Shown here: positions 27,650 through 37,283 of the stretch, piece by piece | Position numbering within the stretch: position 1 is the stretch's first letter | Layout of the letters: each line of letters begins with the position of its first letter | DNA from: Luteitalea pratensis | GTDB taxonomy: Bacteria > Acidobacteriota > Vicinamibacteria > Vicinamibacterales > Vicinamibacteraceae | Assembly (NCBI RefSeq): GCF_001618865.1 | Contig: NZ_CP015136.1 | Location: forward strand, 2,949,001-3,013,000 | Reading direction: 5' to 3' | Length of the DNA: 64,000 nt | Made by a program: the position numbers and the translations under genes | The notes under the pieces: model-generated | Databases searched by the model: none | Seen by the model: only the letters and a program-made list of their open reading frames with translations | What the model was told of the DNA's origin: nothing

Positions 27650-28420
27650 ATGACCAACGGAGAGCGGCATCAACTCGACGAGCAGGGATTCATCGTGCTG
27701 GAAGACTGCATGGGCGGCGATTTGCTCCGCGACCTGCGCGCGCAGATCGCGCATGTCTCGGACGTGGAAGGCGATCGCGCCGGGCACGAGTTCCGGACCG
27801 AAGCGCACGCACACCGGCTGGCGAATCTCGTGGACAAGGGCGAGGTGTTTTGCCGCGCGATCGTGCTGCCACGGGTACTCGAGTGCGTGCGCCACGTGCT
27901 CGGGCCGCAGGTGAAGTTGAGCAGCCTGAACGCGCGTTCTGCCGATCCGAACGGTGAGGTGCCGCAGCCGCTGCACGTGGACATGTCGGCGATCCCTGAC
28001 GAAAAGGGTTACTGGGTATGCAACGCCGTCTGGATGCTCGACGACTTCACCACCGAGAATGGTGCGACGAGAGTCATTCCGGGCTCACACACGTGGGGGC
28101 GCCGGCCTCAGGACGTGCTCGATGATGCCCTTGCGCCGCACCCGCAGGAGGTCCTGGTCCTCGGCCGTGCCGGCAGCATTGCCGTGATGAATGCACACGC
28201 CTGGCACGGCGGCACAGCCAATCGCACGTCGGCACCGCGCCTCGCGATGCACGCGTTCTATTGCCGCCGCGACAAACCGCAGCAGCAATACCAGAAGCAG
28301 CTGCTGCGGCCGACGGTGCAGGACGGCCTGTCGCCTGAGCTGCGCGAAATGCTCGCCCTCGATGATCCGCTGAACGATGCGCTCAGCGCGAACGTGTCCA
28401 TCCGAAGCGGCTTCCTGTGA
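27650..28420 (+). CDS. Phytanoyl-CoA dioxygenase family protein
   Basis: 256 residues from ATG 27650 (CAGGAG upstream). This is a non-haem Fe(II)/2-oxoglutarate oxygenase of the PhyH group. The iron triad is HVD in PQPLHVDMSAIPDEKG and the distal His in MNAHAWHGGTANRT; the Arg in APRLAMHAFYCRR probably binds 2-oxoglutarate. The core strand WVCNAVWMLDDFTTENGATR and PGSHTWGRRP are typical. Members hydroxylate lipids, amino acids, ectoine or secondary metabolites; no neighbouring pathway fixes the substrate. It is full length. Confidence 0.88.
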   Translation: MTNGERHQLDEQGFIVLEDCMGGDLLRDLRAQIAHVSDVEGDRAGHEFRTEAHAHRLANLVDKGEVFCRAIVLPRVLECVRHVLGPQVKLSSLNARSADPNGEVPQPLHVDMSAIPDEKGYWVCNAVWMLDDFTTENGATRVIPGSHTWGRRPQDVLDDALAPHPQEVLVLGRAGSIAVMNAHAWHGGTANRTSAPRLAMHAFYCRRDKPQQQYQKQLLRPTVQDGLSPELREMLALDDPLNDALSANVSIRSGFL

Positions 28421-28533
28421 GCCTGTTCGGCCCCCCCGGCAACTGCCACCTTCGCTTTTGGGGCCCGCCCATCGGCAAGCGGTGTGGTCGTAGATGGTGC
28501 GCACCCGTGGGCGCGTGGCAACGCGCCACCTGC

Positions 28534-29565
28534 CTATCCCGCATGGTGCCTGGCGATCTCGTCCGGCGTGAACCGCAGGAAGCGAGCGGCGTTGTTGTAG
28601 AGGATGTCGCGTTTCTGCGTCGGGGTCAGGAACGTGGCTGATTCAATCGCCTCGATGCCGTACTCGATCACGCCCGGCCAGTTCATCTGGTCCGAGCCGA
28701 ACATCACCCGGCTGCCAAACCCGGAGTCGACGATCCGTTCGAGGTAGCGGTGAAACTCCTTGCGCGATAGGGCGAAGCAAATCGCGCCGACTTCGACATT
28801 GACCTGCGGGTGCGTCCAGAGCACGGCCAGAAGATCGTCGAGCATCGGCCAGCCCGCGTGCATGATGTAGACGCGCAGCTTGGGGTGGCGGACGAGGGCC
28901 TCCTCAAGCTCGAGCGGGCTATGCAACCGTGCGCGATAGTTGCCAAGACCCTGAAAGTAGGGCGCGCCCGGCGGCCCGATACCGACATGAATACCAAGCG
29001 GCACGTCGGCCGCTTCGGCCAAGGCGAGATACGGCTCGAAGCGCGGGTCGCTCGGCGAGACGCCCTGATACTGGATGCCGACCTCTCCAAACACCGCATA
29101 GCGCTTGGCGGCAAACCCGTCGCGCAACGTGGCGATGGACGGTGCCGTGGGTCCGAAATTGAACATCGCGCCCGGAATAATTCGTTCGTTCCCCGCTGCC
29201 CGCCACCGCTCGAGCACCGGTCCGCTCGTTACCGCGATGATGTTGCGGCGTTCGAGAATCTCGAACGTCGACTTCATCAACGCGTCATCGGTCTCGGCCC
29301 CTTTGAGTGGATTCGCGCACGGCGGGGTCTTCATCAAGGCGTTGAAGGCCGCTTCCCACGACAGCCGCGGGTCGTGCGCGGTTTTGTCAAAGCCAGGACA
29401 GACATATGTGGGCGGCGGGCCGTTATCATCCGCGCGATTGGCGTGCAGGTGCATGTCGATGATCGGCAGCGGCCGGCTCTGTTGCGCGAGCGACGCACTG
29501 CTCGTGACGCCGACCACCGCACTGCCCGCCACGGCAACGAGACCCACGACAATCAGTCGCGACAT
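28534..29565 (-). CDS. Secreted TIM-barrel amidohydrolase family protein
   Basis: 343 residues from ATG 29565, preceded by GGGAG at 7 bases. The signal peptide is MSRLIVVGLVAVAGSAVVGV with a cleavage site near SLAQQ. The first metal motif is PIIDMHLHAN (HxH). Later ligands are expected in GIHVGIGPPG and YIMHAGWPMLDDLL, and the terminal Asp in VMFGSDQMNWP. This pattern fits the amidohydrolase_2 (ACMSD-like) group, which includes decarboxylases and lactonases. The C-terminal YNNAARFLRF is the usual final helix. It would act in the periplasm. The substrate is unknown. Confidence 0.86.
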   Translation of the reverse strand: MSRLIVVGLVAVAGSAVVGVTSSASLAQQSRPLPIIDMHLHANRADDNGPPPTYVCPGFDKTAHDPRLSWEAAFNALMKTPPCANPLKGAETDDALMKSTFEILERRNIIAVTSGPVLERWRAAGNERIIPGAMFNFGPTAPSIATLRDGFAAKRYAVFGEVGIQYQGVSPSDPRFEPYLALAEAADVPLGIHVGIGPPGAPYFQGLGNYRARLHSPLELEEALVRHPKLRVYIMHAGWPMLDDLLAVLWTHPQVNVEVGAICFALSRKEFHRYLERIVDSGFGSRVMFGSDQMNWPGVIEYGIEAIESATFLTPTQKRDILYNNAARFLRFTPDEIARHHAG

Positions 29566-29641
29566 GAAGTGCTCCCTGGAGCGAAGGGTACCTGATCTCG
29601 CGCTCATCAACGGGCGGGACCCCGAACCTCTCACTCTAGGC

Positions 29642-31546
29642 TCAGCTGGTCAGTAGCGTCGCGTCGCCGAAGCTCTGGTTCGCGGTCAGGCGCTCGCCGC
29701 GGGCGAACGCCGCGAGGTAGGCTGCGATCCGCGACCGCGCCTCATCGAGATCGCCGTTGTCCAGGTTCAGGTTGAGGAGGTCGATGTACCACGGCAGCTT
29801 GGCCGTGTTGGTCACGTAGACCTCGACGATCTCGCGGGCGATCGGCAGCGTCGTCGTCTTGGACGGCTCGTGCACGTCGCGTCCGTTCGCGGCCAGCAGT
29901 TTCGCGTATTCCTCCCGCAGCAGCCGGTCGAATAGCGATCGGGTGAGCGGATCGCCCATGCGGACGCCGGTTTCGGGATCGTCCTCGGTGAACGCCCCGG
30001 CCTTGTGCAGCCATTCCCAGACGATGCTCAGGCGAATCTCTCCGGTCGCCATGTCCTCCATCAGGTAGAGGACGTCGTCGTTGCCGAACGAATCGGCCGG
30101 CTTCAGGGCGGCGGCCTGCATGCCCTGCCCGAAGGCATTGCCGTACTGGACCGCCACGCTGATCAGATCGCGAGCGCCACGCACCGTCCGCGCCGCGGGC
30201 TCGAGGGCGAAGAGGCCGTCGGCGTCGTCCGGCGTGTAGCCGAGCGGCGGGAACGCGCGACCGAGCTGGTTCGCCGCATCAGCCTTCTCCCATACCGGCC
30301 GGATGATGTGGACCATCTTCCAGTGCGCGACCCACTTGCCGCTGGCCCCTTCGCGCTGCTCGCGCTCGGCGCCAGCGACGGCACGCTTCATGGCGTTGGC
30401 GACGCCGGCCGCCGTGCCGACAGGGATGTTCGGCTCCATGCCGCCCTGCCACAACGCGAAGCGCCCATTGGCGTCCGGCGTGTTGACCGCACGCCGCACG
30501 CGATCCTCGTAGCGGCGCATGTAGCCGTAGGTCATCGTGACGTCGGCGATATTCGGGTTCACGAACGCGGGATCCCATGCCATCGCATCAGCGACGCTGT
30601 TGATGTAGTCCCAGCGGCCAGTGTTGAAGCCCACGAAGTGCGGCGCGAGTGCGGCGCGGATCTCCATCAGCTGGAACGTGGCCTCGACCTGCTCGACCAG
30701 CACGTAGACCTTGATCGTGCCGTGTGGGATCGCGAGATGCGCCTCGATCCCGGTCAGGATGGCGTTCCAGAACGCCGCTTCCTCGGCCGTCTGGATCTTT
30801 GGGAGATAGAGGACGACGGAGGCGCCGGCGTCCCGCAAGGCCTTGTGGTTGTTCACCACGTAGAGCACGCTGTCGACGATCGATGCCGAGAAGCCTGCGC
30901 CCCCATCGTGGCGCACGTGGCGGTCGTCGAGGTGCAAGCCGCGGGCACGGAAGATCCGCGTGGTGAAGTCCAGCTGCCGCTGCCAGTCCTCGACGAGCGA
31001 CCGGCCGAAGAACTGCTGCGCCCATGCGTTCATCTCGCTGGCGACCTGTTCGGCGACCTGCAGGAAGAGCGGGGCGCGGGCGATCGCAAGCTTCAGGTTC
31101 CGCTGGTTGTCGAGCGACATCGTCGACACCTGGCCGAGCGCGTCCTCGCCGTCGAACATCCAGCCATCCGCGCCCGACAGGAGTGCGTAGGCGACGTTGC
31201 GGATGCTCTTCTCCACCGGGGCGAGCGGCTTTGCTGCCGGCCCCGTACCCTGAATCCACTGTCGCTGCAAGTCGGGTGGGATGTCGCTGCCAGCGAACCT
31301 GCCGGCGCGGGCATCCGCGACCGTGAGGTCGGTGCCCGCGAGCCTGTCGTCGGCCGGAAGGAACTCGATGCGCTGCTTGCGCTCCTGCCGGCGGCGCCGC
31401 CGCTCGAGTCGTCCGCGCATCAGCTCGACGCGCCGCGCGTCGAGCGATCGCAGTGCGAGCAGCGCCGCGACCGCCTCGGGCGTGAGCACGTCGCTGTAGG
31501 TGAGGTCGACACCCTCGCGAATCTCCAGTCCTCGCCCTTGCGTCAC
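29642..31546 (-). CDS. Malate synthase-like enzyme (AceB type, extended)
   Basis: 634 residues from GTG 31546 with GGGAG upstream. The family catalyses glyoxylate + acetyl-CoA to malate in the glyoxylate shunt. Hallmarks are FDGEDALGQ (metal-binding Glu/Asp), VLVEQVEATFQLMEIRAAL and FNTGRWDYINSVADAM. Malate synthase A is normally about 530 residues; the extra length is spread through an Arg-rich N-terminal part (RGRLERRRRRQERKQRIEFLP) and the C-terminal lobe. No isocitrate lyase gene is in the window. A related aldolase role cannot be excluded. Confidence 0.8.
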   Translation of the reverse strand: MTQGRGLEIREGVDLTYSDVLTPEAVAALLALRSLDARRVELMRGRLERRRRRQERKQRIEFLPADDRLAGTDLTVADARAGRFAGSDIPPDLQRQWIQGTGPAAKPLAPVEKSIRNVAYALLSGADGWMFDGEDALGQVSTMSLDNQRNLKLAIARAPLFLQVAEQVASEMNAWAQQFFGRSLVEDWQRQLDFTTRIFRARGLHLDDRHVRHDGGAGFSASIVDSVLYVVNNHKALRDAGASVVLYLPKIQTAEEAAFWNAILTGIEAHLAIPHGTIKVYVLVEQVEATFQLMEIRAALAPHFVGFNTGRWDYINSVADAMAWDPAFVNPNIADVTMTYGYMRRYEDRVRRAVNTPDANGRFALWQGGMEPNIPVGTAAGVANAMKRAVAGAEREQREGASGKWVAHWKMVHIIRPVWEKADAANQLGRAFPPLGYTPDDADGLFALEPAARTVRGARDLISVAVQYGNAFGQGMQAAALKPADSFGNDDVLYLMEDMATGEIRLSIVWEWLHKAGAFTEDDPETGVRMGDPLTRSLFDRLLREEYAKLLAANGRDVHEPSKTTTLPIAREIVEVYVTNTAKLPWYIDLLNLNLDNGDLDEARSRIAAYLAAFARGERLTANQSFGDATLLTS

Positions 31547-31977
31547 GAGTTCTCCCTCACGGTTGATGCAAACGGCATCATTGGCGGGTGTACGAACGCG
31601 CCCTCGGCCGGCGGGGCGACGCTGAGCGGCTCAGTCGACCAACGGAGTGTCGCCGGACTGGGGAAGCTTACGCCGGAGTGTCACATGGATGCGGCGACGG
31701 TCGCGATCGTTTCTGCGTCGCGAAGCTTGACGTGCGGCAGCTCGGCCATTCGCAGGGCGGACAGCTGTGACGGATGCCGTTAACCGGTGTGGTGTTGGAT
31801 CTTCGGACTGGATTCCTCCCGCGACAGTGTGGGAGCATGACTCTCCACACATCACCATCCGTCGTCGCGCCATCCTGTCCATTCCATAACCGGCGGTTGG
31901 CAACAAAATGGGTAATCACACAGTTTCCTGGGCCACTCAGACGCGAGGTGCTGCGCGCAGCGCGACAAGAGGTCACT
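31547..31977. other. Intergenic stretch between malate synthase and catalase-like genes
   Basis: About 430 bases between divergent genes. On the minus strand near 31685-31770 a short open segment (MAELPHVKLRDAETIATVAAS) could be the eroded end of a coding sequence, but I cannot assign it. Both divergent promoters should lie here; no clear boxes are seen. Confidence 0.4.
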
Positions 31978-32985
31978 ATGAAGCGAGAACTCGGCCGCGA
32001 ATACCCGGAGCTTGACGATCCCAAGGTTTTCGAGCGCATGGTCGCCCTGACTATCGAACAGATGGAACCCGTGCGCGGCCACCTTCGCCGCGGCCAGCAC
32101 GCCAAGGCGACTGGGTGTGTCACCGCGGAGTTCCGCATCGTAGACGACGTGCCCCAGGAATTGAGGCATGGAATATTCAGTCGGCCGGGCCGGACGTTCA
32201 GGGCCCTGGTGCGATTCTCGAACTCCCAGGCCACGTTTGAGAAGGACGGCGTCGGCACCGCGCGCGGGCTGGCGATCAAGCTCCTGGATGTCGCCGGTAC
32301 CCGCGCCGTGCCGGGCGACGGCGATACGACTCAGGATTTCCTGATGATCGATCATCCAGTCTTTCCGTTTCCCGATCCGAAGACCTACACCGAGACGATC
32401 GGGCGCAAGAACATCCCACTGGTTGGCAATCTGGTTGCCGCCGCACACCTCATCCTGCTGGAGCGCGAGCAGCTGCAGATCGTCAACGAGATCAAGGGCA
32501 AGCACGTGGCCAGCCCGCTGGAAATCAAGTACTGGAGTGGCACACCGTTCCGGCTCGGGCCGGCGACCGGAGACCCCGCCCACGCCGTCAAGTATTCGGT
32601 GGTGTCACACCAGGCCGATCGCACGATTCCATCGGATCACCCGGAGAATCTGCCCGACGACTACTTCACGCGCGCGTTGACCGCCAGCCTGGCGACAGCG
32701 GACGCGGTGTTCGACTTCAAGGTGCAGGTGCAAAACGACGCGGACGCGATGCCGGTTGAAGATGTATCGGTCGAGTGGAGCGAGGAGGATTCGAAACCGG
32801 TCACCCTGGCCACGCTGCGCATTCCGACGCAGAAAGTGGAGGCGGATGGCGAGCTGGCGACGCAGTGTGAAGCGCTGTCCTTCAATCCGTGGCACGCCAT
32901 CGTCGAGCATCGGCCAATCGGCGGGATGAACCGGCTACGCAAGGCGGTCTATCAGGCGAGCGTCGACAAGCGCTCCTCACATTGA
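31978..32985 (+). CDS. Catalase-like haem protein (SrpA type)
   Basis: 335 residues from ATG 31978, with GAGGT 5 bases upstream. It corresponds to the small catalase-related family rather than a full catalase (about 480 residues or more). The distal His motif appears as GQHAKATGCVTAEF, followed by FRALVRFSNSQATFEKDG and ARGLAIKLL, and FLMIDHPVFPFPDPKTY in place of the catalase NTPVFF segment. Related proteins bind haem and act as peroxidases or allene-oxide-synthase-like enzymes. No signal peptide is present from this start. Confidence 0.83.
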   Translation: MKRELGREYPELDDPKVFERMVALTIEQMEPVRGHLRRGQHAKATGCVTAEFRIVDDVPQELRHGIFSRPGRTFRALVRFSNSQATFEKDGVGTARGLAIKLLDVAGTRAVPGDGDTTQDFLMIDHPVFPFPDPKTYTETIGRKNIPLVGNLVAAAHLILLEREQLQIVNEIKGKHVASPLEIKYWSGTPFRLGPATGDPAHAVKYSVVSHQADRTIPSDHPENLPDDYFTRALTASLATADAVFDFKVQVQNDADAMPVEDVSVEWSEEDSKPVTLATLRIPTQKVEADGELATQCEALSFNPWHAIVEHRPIGGMNRLRKAVYQASVDKRSSH

Positions 32986-33138
32986 CGCCGGAGTCCTCCA
33001 CGCGACCATGCACGAACGCCCCGAAGCGGCGACGCCCGCGGGGGCTGGCCGGAAACCGACACCAGAGCTTCCACGACCCTCCGCCGGAAGTCTGCTCCAC
33101 GCCGCACTGTGTTGGCATCCGAGCCAGCCTATTGAGGT

Positions 33139-33549
33139 TCAGGCGCGATCCCACACCGTGTTCTGCGAGAAGGCTCGCAACTGCGAGTCGAATCCCTTCG
33201 TCGTCGCGGTCATCGTCTGTCCGTCGTCGGCGACGGCATAGGTACCTTCACCTGCGAGCGAGCCGTCCTCTCGCTTCGCTTCGGCGCGGATCGTGTTTTC
33301 GTTCGGGCGCGTCGTGACCGACGCCAGCCCCGGAAAGCCGTCGACGGGGTAGGCGACGCCGTCCGGGCGCAAGCGCTGCGCTTTCTCCTCGCAACGCTTT
33401 CCCTTCGCGTCGACGCCCGCAGCGAGCAGCACGTATGTGCCGTCCGCCTCCTGCTCCCACGTCATGGTGGCCTCCGAGGGCGTGTGGTTGGGGTCGAATG
33501 CGGACCGTCTCGGGTTGAGGGCCCACGTCCCCACGAATGGATCGCTCAT
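33139..33549 (-). CDS. Small beta-rich DUF protein (GTW-type)
   Basis: 136 residues from ATG 33549 with a near-perfect AAGGAGG 5 bases upstream. It opens with DPFVGTWALNPRRSAFDPN and ends with EGTYAVADDGQTMTATTKGFD, the same layout as each module of the secreted protein at 23-793, but without a signal peptide. The fold is probably a small beta-barrel. The function is unknown. It is divergent from the winged-helix/TPR regulator gene, from which it is separated by under 80 bases. Confidence 0.8.
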   Translation of the reverse strand: MSDPFVGTWALNPRRSAFDPNHTPSEATMTWEQEADGTYVLLAAGVDAKGKRCEEKAQRLRPDGVAYPVDGFPGLASVTTRPNENTIRAEAKREDGSLAGEGTYAVADDGQTMTATTKGFDSQLRAFSQNTVWDRA

Positions 33550-33626
33550 GGCAACCTCCTTGCGAACAGGTATATGCGGGGCCGTGGGCCGAAGTCCTGA
33601 AGGATCGCCTAAGATTCGGCGAAGCC

Positions 33627-34991
33627 GTGGCTGGTAGGCCTGAGGTGTACGAGTTCGGCCCGTATGCGCTCGATGTGCACGAGCGGAGGCTATGGAACGC
33701 CGGGCACGTGGTGGCGCTCAGGCCAAAGGCGCACGATGTGCTTGTGGCGCTCGTCCGCCGTGCTGGCACGCTGGTGACCAAGCGCGAGCTGCTCGACCTG
33801 GTCTGGCGCGATGTCTCCGTGGAGGAAGGCATCCTCGCCGTGTACGTCTCCTCGCTTCGTAAGAGCCTCGGCGATTGCGGGGAGACCGGCGCCTACATCG
33901 AGACAGTGCCGCGGGCGGGTTATCGGTTTTCCGGGGCTGTCAGGCTGAGGACGGTCCCCGCCGAACCGCTGTCAATGAGGTGGCCGATCGGGGTGCTGCC
34001 TGCTCGGCCAGAGGTGTCCGAACTGATCGGACGTGGCCGTGCCTGCCTGATGACCGCCTCGCGCTCGGACATCCCGCGCGCCGTGGAGGCATTCCGGTCC
34101 GCGATCGCGCTCGATCCCGATTACGCAGCCGCCCACGCGGGGTTGGCCGTCGCTCATTGCGCGGAGGCTGAGCTGCGCCTGGCGGCACCGCAGGTCGCGT
34201 ACCCGTCGGCTCGCGCCGCGGCCCTTCGCGCGCTCGCCATGGAAGCGTCCAACGCCGACGCGCAGGTCGCGTTGGGCACCGTCCTGTTCCTCAGCGACTG
34301 GAACTGGAACGGCGCGCGGCGGAGCCTCGAACGCGCGCTCGAGCTCAATGCGGATCACACGGAAGGCTGGTTGCTGTACGGACGGTTGCTCGAAGCGCTC
34401 GGATACCTTGCCGAGGGGCTCGCGGCGAAGCAGCGCGCTCTCGAGCGCGATCCGTCGTCTGCGACCGTGCACCTCCAGATCGCGCTCTCGTACTGGAACC
34501 AGCGACGCTACGACGACATGATCGCCTGGGCGACCCGTTCGCTTGATCTCGATCCGCAACACTTGCTGGCGCGCGAGTACCTGGCGAGCGCCTATTGGAA
34601 GAAGGGCGATCTCGACCGGCACATGGCGGAGTCGCTCACGCACGCACGAGCCGCGGGGGCGCCGCTGGACCTGCTCGAAGACCTGCGGCGCACGTACGAC
34701 ACTCGGGGCCGCGCTGGCATCGTCGAGTTCGCGCTGCGCGCCAATGCGAACGGCCCACCCATGCAGCTCGCGCTGCTCCATGGCGAAGCCGGCAACCTGG
34801 ATGAGGCGTTTGCGCATCTCGACGCCGCGATCGCGAGCCGCGATCCGGCGCTCGTGCACGTCGCTGTCGCACCGCAATGGGATTGCCTGCGCGGCGATGC
34901 GCGTTTTCACGAGCGCCTCGAGGATGTGGGCCTCGATGCCGCCGCTGATCGTTGTCAGCGCTACCTGCAGCAACATGGCCATGGCCCGTGA
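33627..34991 (+). CDS. Winged-helix (CadC/OmpR-like) transcriptional regulator with TPR repeats
   Basis: About 454 residues from the proposed GTG 33627; the frame is open to 33537 and the start is not certain. Residues about 5-105 form an OmpR/CadC-type winged helix: EFGPYALDVHERRLW, LRPKAHDVLVALVRRAG, LVTKRELLDLVWRD, VSSLRKSLGD, PRAGYRFSG. The rest is TPR-like helical repeats (AVEAFRSAIALDPDYAAAHAGLA, HTEGWLLYGRLLEALGYLAEGLAAKQ is the general pattern). No membrane helix is seen, unlike CadC. Such proteins are very abundant in Acidobacteria. It is divergent from the small GTW-type gene and may regulate it. Confidence 0.83.
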   Translation: MAGRPEVYEFGPYALDVHERRLWNAGHVVALRPKAHDVLVALVRRAGTLVTKRELLDLVWRDVSVEEGILAVYVSSLRKSLGDCGETGAYIETVPRAGYRFSGAVRLRTVPAEPLSMRWPIGVLPARPEVSELIGRGRACLMTASRSDIPRAVEAFRSAIALDPDYAAAHAGLAVAHCAEAELRLAAPQVAYPSARAAALRALAMEASNADAQVALGTVLFLSDWNWNGARRSLERALELNADHTEGWLLYGRLLEALGYLAEGLAAKQRALERDPSSATVHLQIALSYWNQRRYDDMIAWATRSLDLDPQHLLAREYLASAYWKKGDLDRHMAESLTHARAAGAPLDLLEDLRRTYDTRGRAGIVEFALRANANGPPMQLALLHGEAGNLDEAFAHLDAAIASRDPALVHVAVAPQWDCLRGDARFHERLEDVGLDAAADRCQRYLQQHGHGP

Positions 34992-35322
34992 GCATCCGCC
35001 GCGGCGCGTGTAAGGAGTACGCGTTTGAGAGGGTTCAACAGTATCGCCCGCCTTCTCGTGCGCTGGATCGTGGGAAGGACGGGACCGAGCGAAGGCCGTT
35101 ACTGGTTCCCATCGCCGGGCGCCAGCAAGGTCGTCGCGCGGACGATATCGGGCCAGGGCTCGGCCTCCGGCAACGACGCCAGGACGGCCGCCACGAGGAC
35201 GCTGCACAGCGACTGCATCGCAGGAACGGTGTCATGGGTGTGTGACGTGCAGTAGCATTCGGCCACCGACATTCGCGACGAGGCGAACGATGCCGACGGG
35301 CGCACGCTTGACAGAGAGGCGC
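34992..35322. other. Intergenic stretch with no clear gene
   Basis: About 330 bases between the TPR regulator and an amidohydrolase remnant. Several short ORFs occur, none convincing. It may be eroded DNA belonging to the amidohydrolase remnant, since only the tail of that gene is recognisable. Confidence 0.4.
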
Positions 35323-35520
35323 GCGGAGTTGGCCGACGGTGAGAAGGGTACGATCGCCCCGGGCAAGCTTGCCGATCCCGCGATGCTGTCGCAGAACATC
35401 TTGGACATCCCCTCCGAGGCTCTGCCGAAGACCGTGAGCGTGCTGACGGTGGTCGATGGCCGAGTTATTCACGATGCACTGACGCGCGAGTCCGCGTGTA
35501 AGGGCGGGGCGCCGTGTTGA
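35323..35520 (+). pseudogene. C-terminal remnant of an amidohydrolase
   Basis: The frame reads ELADGEKGTIAPGKLADPAMLSQNILDIP and then SVLTVVDGRVIHDAL. This is the characteristic end of imidazolonepropionase/amidohydrolase_3 proteins, where the chain returns to the small beta-sandwich (EKGxxxPGKxADxxxLSxDI). All metal-binding parts are absent upstream, so it is a fragment of about 65 residues. It lies just before the tannase gene and is not in frame with it. Confidence 0.7.
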
Positions 35521-35575
35521 CGGTGCTCCATTTTCGGTGCAGTGTCGAAGTGCCGACCCGCATCATCGAGGACCT

Positions 35576-37156
35576 ATGAGCCGCCTGCGACTCGCCACCA
35601 CCCTGTTGTCGTTCCTCGCCGGGGCAAGCCACGCGACGGCGGCGCCCCAGCCCTGCGAGAGTCTCTCGAACCTTCGACTGCCAGACACCACGATCACCAT
35701 GGCGGTGAGTACCTCGGGCACGTTCACGCCGCCGGACGGCACGCCCCTCGAGCGCCTGCCCGCGTTTTGCAGAGTCGTCGGCGTGATCCGGCCGACGAGC
35801 GATTCCCAGATCGAGTTCGAAGTGTGGATGCCCGCCGCGGGTTGGAACGGAAAGTTCCAGGGCATCGGCAACGGTGGCTTCGCCGGTGCCATCTCGTATG
35901 TATCGCTCGCGCAGGCCATGGGCCGCGGCTACGCTGCCGCATCGACCGATACCGGCCACAAGGGCGGTGCCACCGATGCGAGTTGGGCGCTCGGCCACCC
36001 GGAGAAGGTGATCGACTTCGGGCACCGGGCGATCCACGAGATGACGGTGAAAGGGAAGGCCGTGGTTGCCGCCTTCTACGGGGAATCGCCTCGTCGGTCC
36101 TACTTCGCGTCGTGCTCGAATGGGGGGCGGCAGGCGCTGATGGAAGCGCAGCGTTACCCGGAAGACTACGACGGGATCGTGGCGGGTGCGCCCGCCGCCG
36201 CGTGGACGCGCTTCATGTTCTCCTTCGTGTGGAACTCGCAGGCCATGGTCCGACCGTCAGCGCACATCCCGCCGGCGACGCTCGCCGTGCTGGAGCAGGC
36301 GATTGTGGCGGCGTGCGACCGGAGCGACGGTGTCCCGGACGGCGTCCTCGTGGCCCCGGACGCGTGCCGCTTCGATCCGCGTACGCTCCTCTGCACGGAC
36401 GCGGAGTCGGCGGAATGTCTCGGCGCCGAGCAGGCTGCGGCGCTGACGGCGATTTACGACGGGCCGCGCACGTCCGGTGGAACGGCGCTCGCACGCGGCT
36501 TCCCACCAGGCGCGGAAACGGGGCCGGGCGGCTGGGCGGAATGGCTCACGGGTCCCGCACCTGGCGAGAGCGTCCAGGCGGCATTCGCCCAGGGAGCGCT
36601 CGCGCACATGGTCTTCCAACGACCCGACTACGATCTGCGAACGTTCGATTTCGATCGCGACCCGGCCGCCGTGGAAGACAAGATCGGTCCCATGCTGAAT
36701 GCTACGGACCCGGACCTCTCCGCCTTTCACAAGCGGGGCGGCAAGCTGATCCTGTTCCATGGGTGGAACGACCCGGCCCTCTCGGCGCACGAGACCGTCG
36801 ACTACTACGAGGCCGTGCGGGCTCGCATGGGGACTGCGGTCGACGCGCTTGTGCGCCTGTACCTGATTCCGGGATTGCAGCACTGCACCGGCGGTCCGGG
36901 CGCGACGTACTGCGGTGGGATCAACGTGCCGGTCAGGGACGCCGAGTATGATCTGTCCGCAGCCCTCGAGCGGTGGGTCGAGGAGGGCCTCGCGCCCGGC
37001 GAGTTCGTCGCCACCGCGGCGCCAGACCGGTCCAATCTCGCGGAACCCGCGCCAGCCACGCCCCGTCGCCGCATCTGCCCATACCCGCAGGTGGCGTCGT
37101 TGCGCGGCACCGGCAGTCCCGACGATCCAGGCGCCTGGACGTGCGAGGCGCACTGA
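35576..37156 (+). CDS. Secreted tannase/feruloyl esterase family protein
   Basis: 526 residues from ATG 35576, signal peptide LATTLLSFLAGASHATA. The family hydrolyses gallate or ferulate esters of plant phenolics. The nucleophile region is YFASCSNGGRQALMEAQRYP, where the Cys beside the Ser forms the family disulfide with the Cys next to the catalytic His in PGLQHCTGGPGATYC. The Asp is in LFHGWNDPALS. A lid domain sits in the middle (DGVLVAPDACRFDPRTL). The length matches fungal and bacterial tannases. It would act outside the cytoplasm on plant-derived polymers, consistent with a soil lifestyle. Confidence 0.9.
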   Translation: MSRLRLATTLLSFLAGASHATAAPQPCESLSNLRLPDTTITMAVSTSGTFTPPDGTPLERLPAFCRVVGVIRPTSDSQIEFEVWMPAAGWNGKFQGIGNGGFAGAISYVSLAQAMGRGYAAASTDTGHKGGATDASWALGHPEKVIDFGHRAIHEMTVKGKAVVAAFYGESPRRSYFASCSNGGRQALMEAQRYPEDYDGIVAGAPAAAWTRFMFSFVWNSQAMVRPSAHIPPATLAVLEQAIVAACDRSDGVPDGVLVAPDACRFDPRTLLCTDAESAECLGAEQAAALTAIYDGPRTSGGTALARGFPPGAETGPGGWAEWLTGPAPGESVQAAFAQGALAHMVFQRPDYDLRTFDFDRDPAAVEDKIGPMLNATDPDLSAFHKRGGKLILFHGWNDPALSAHETVDYYEAVRARMGTAVDALVRLYLIPGLQHCTGGPGATYCGGINVPVRDAEYDLSAALERWVEEGLAPGEFVATAAPDRSNLAEPAPATPRRRICPYPQVASLRGTGSPDDPGAWTCEAH

Positions 37157-37283
37157 CCCTGTAGGCGCTGGTCAGGGCGACGCATGCAGTTGTTGACCGT
37201 AGCTTGCGACCGCTCCGATCGGTGGACTCCCTTATTGGGGCCGAGTTGACGCCTTGCATGAAGTACCCTTCAACGCCAGCGTC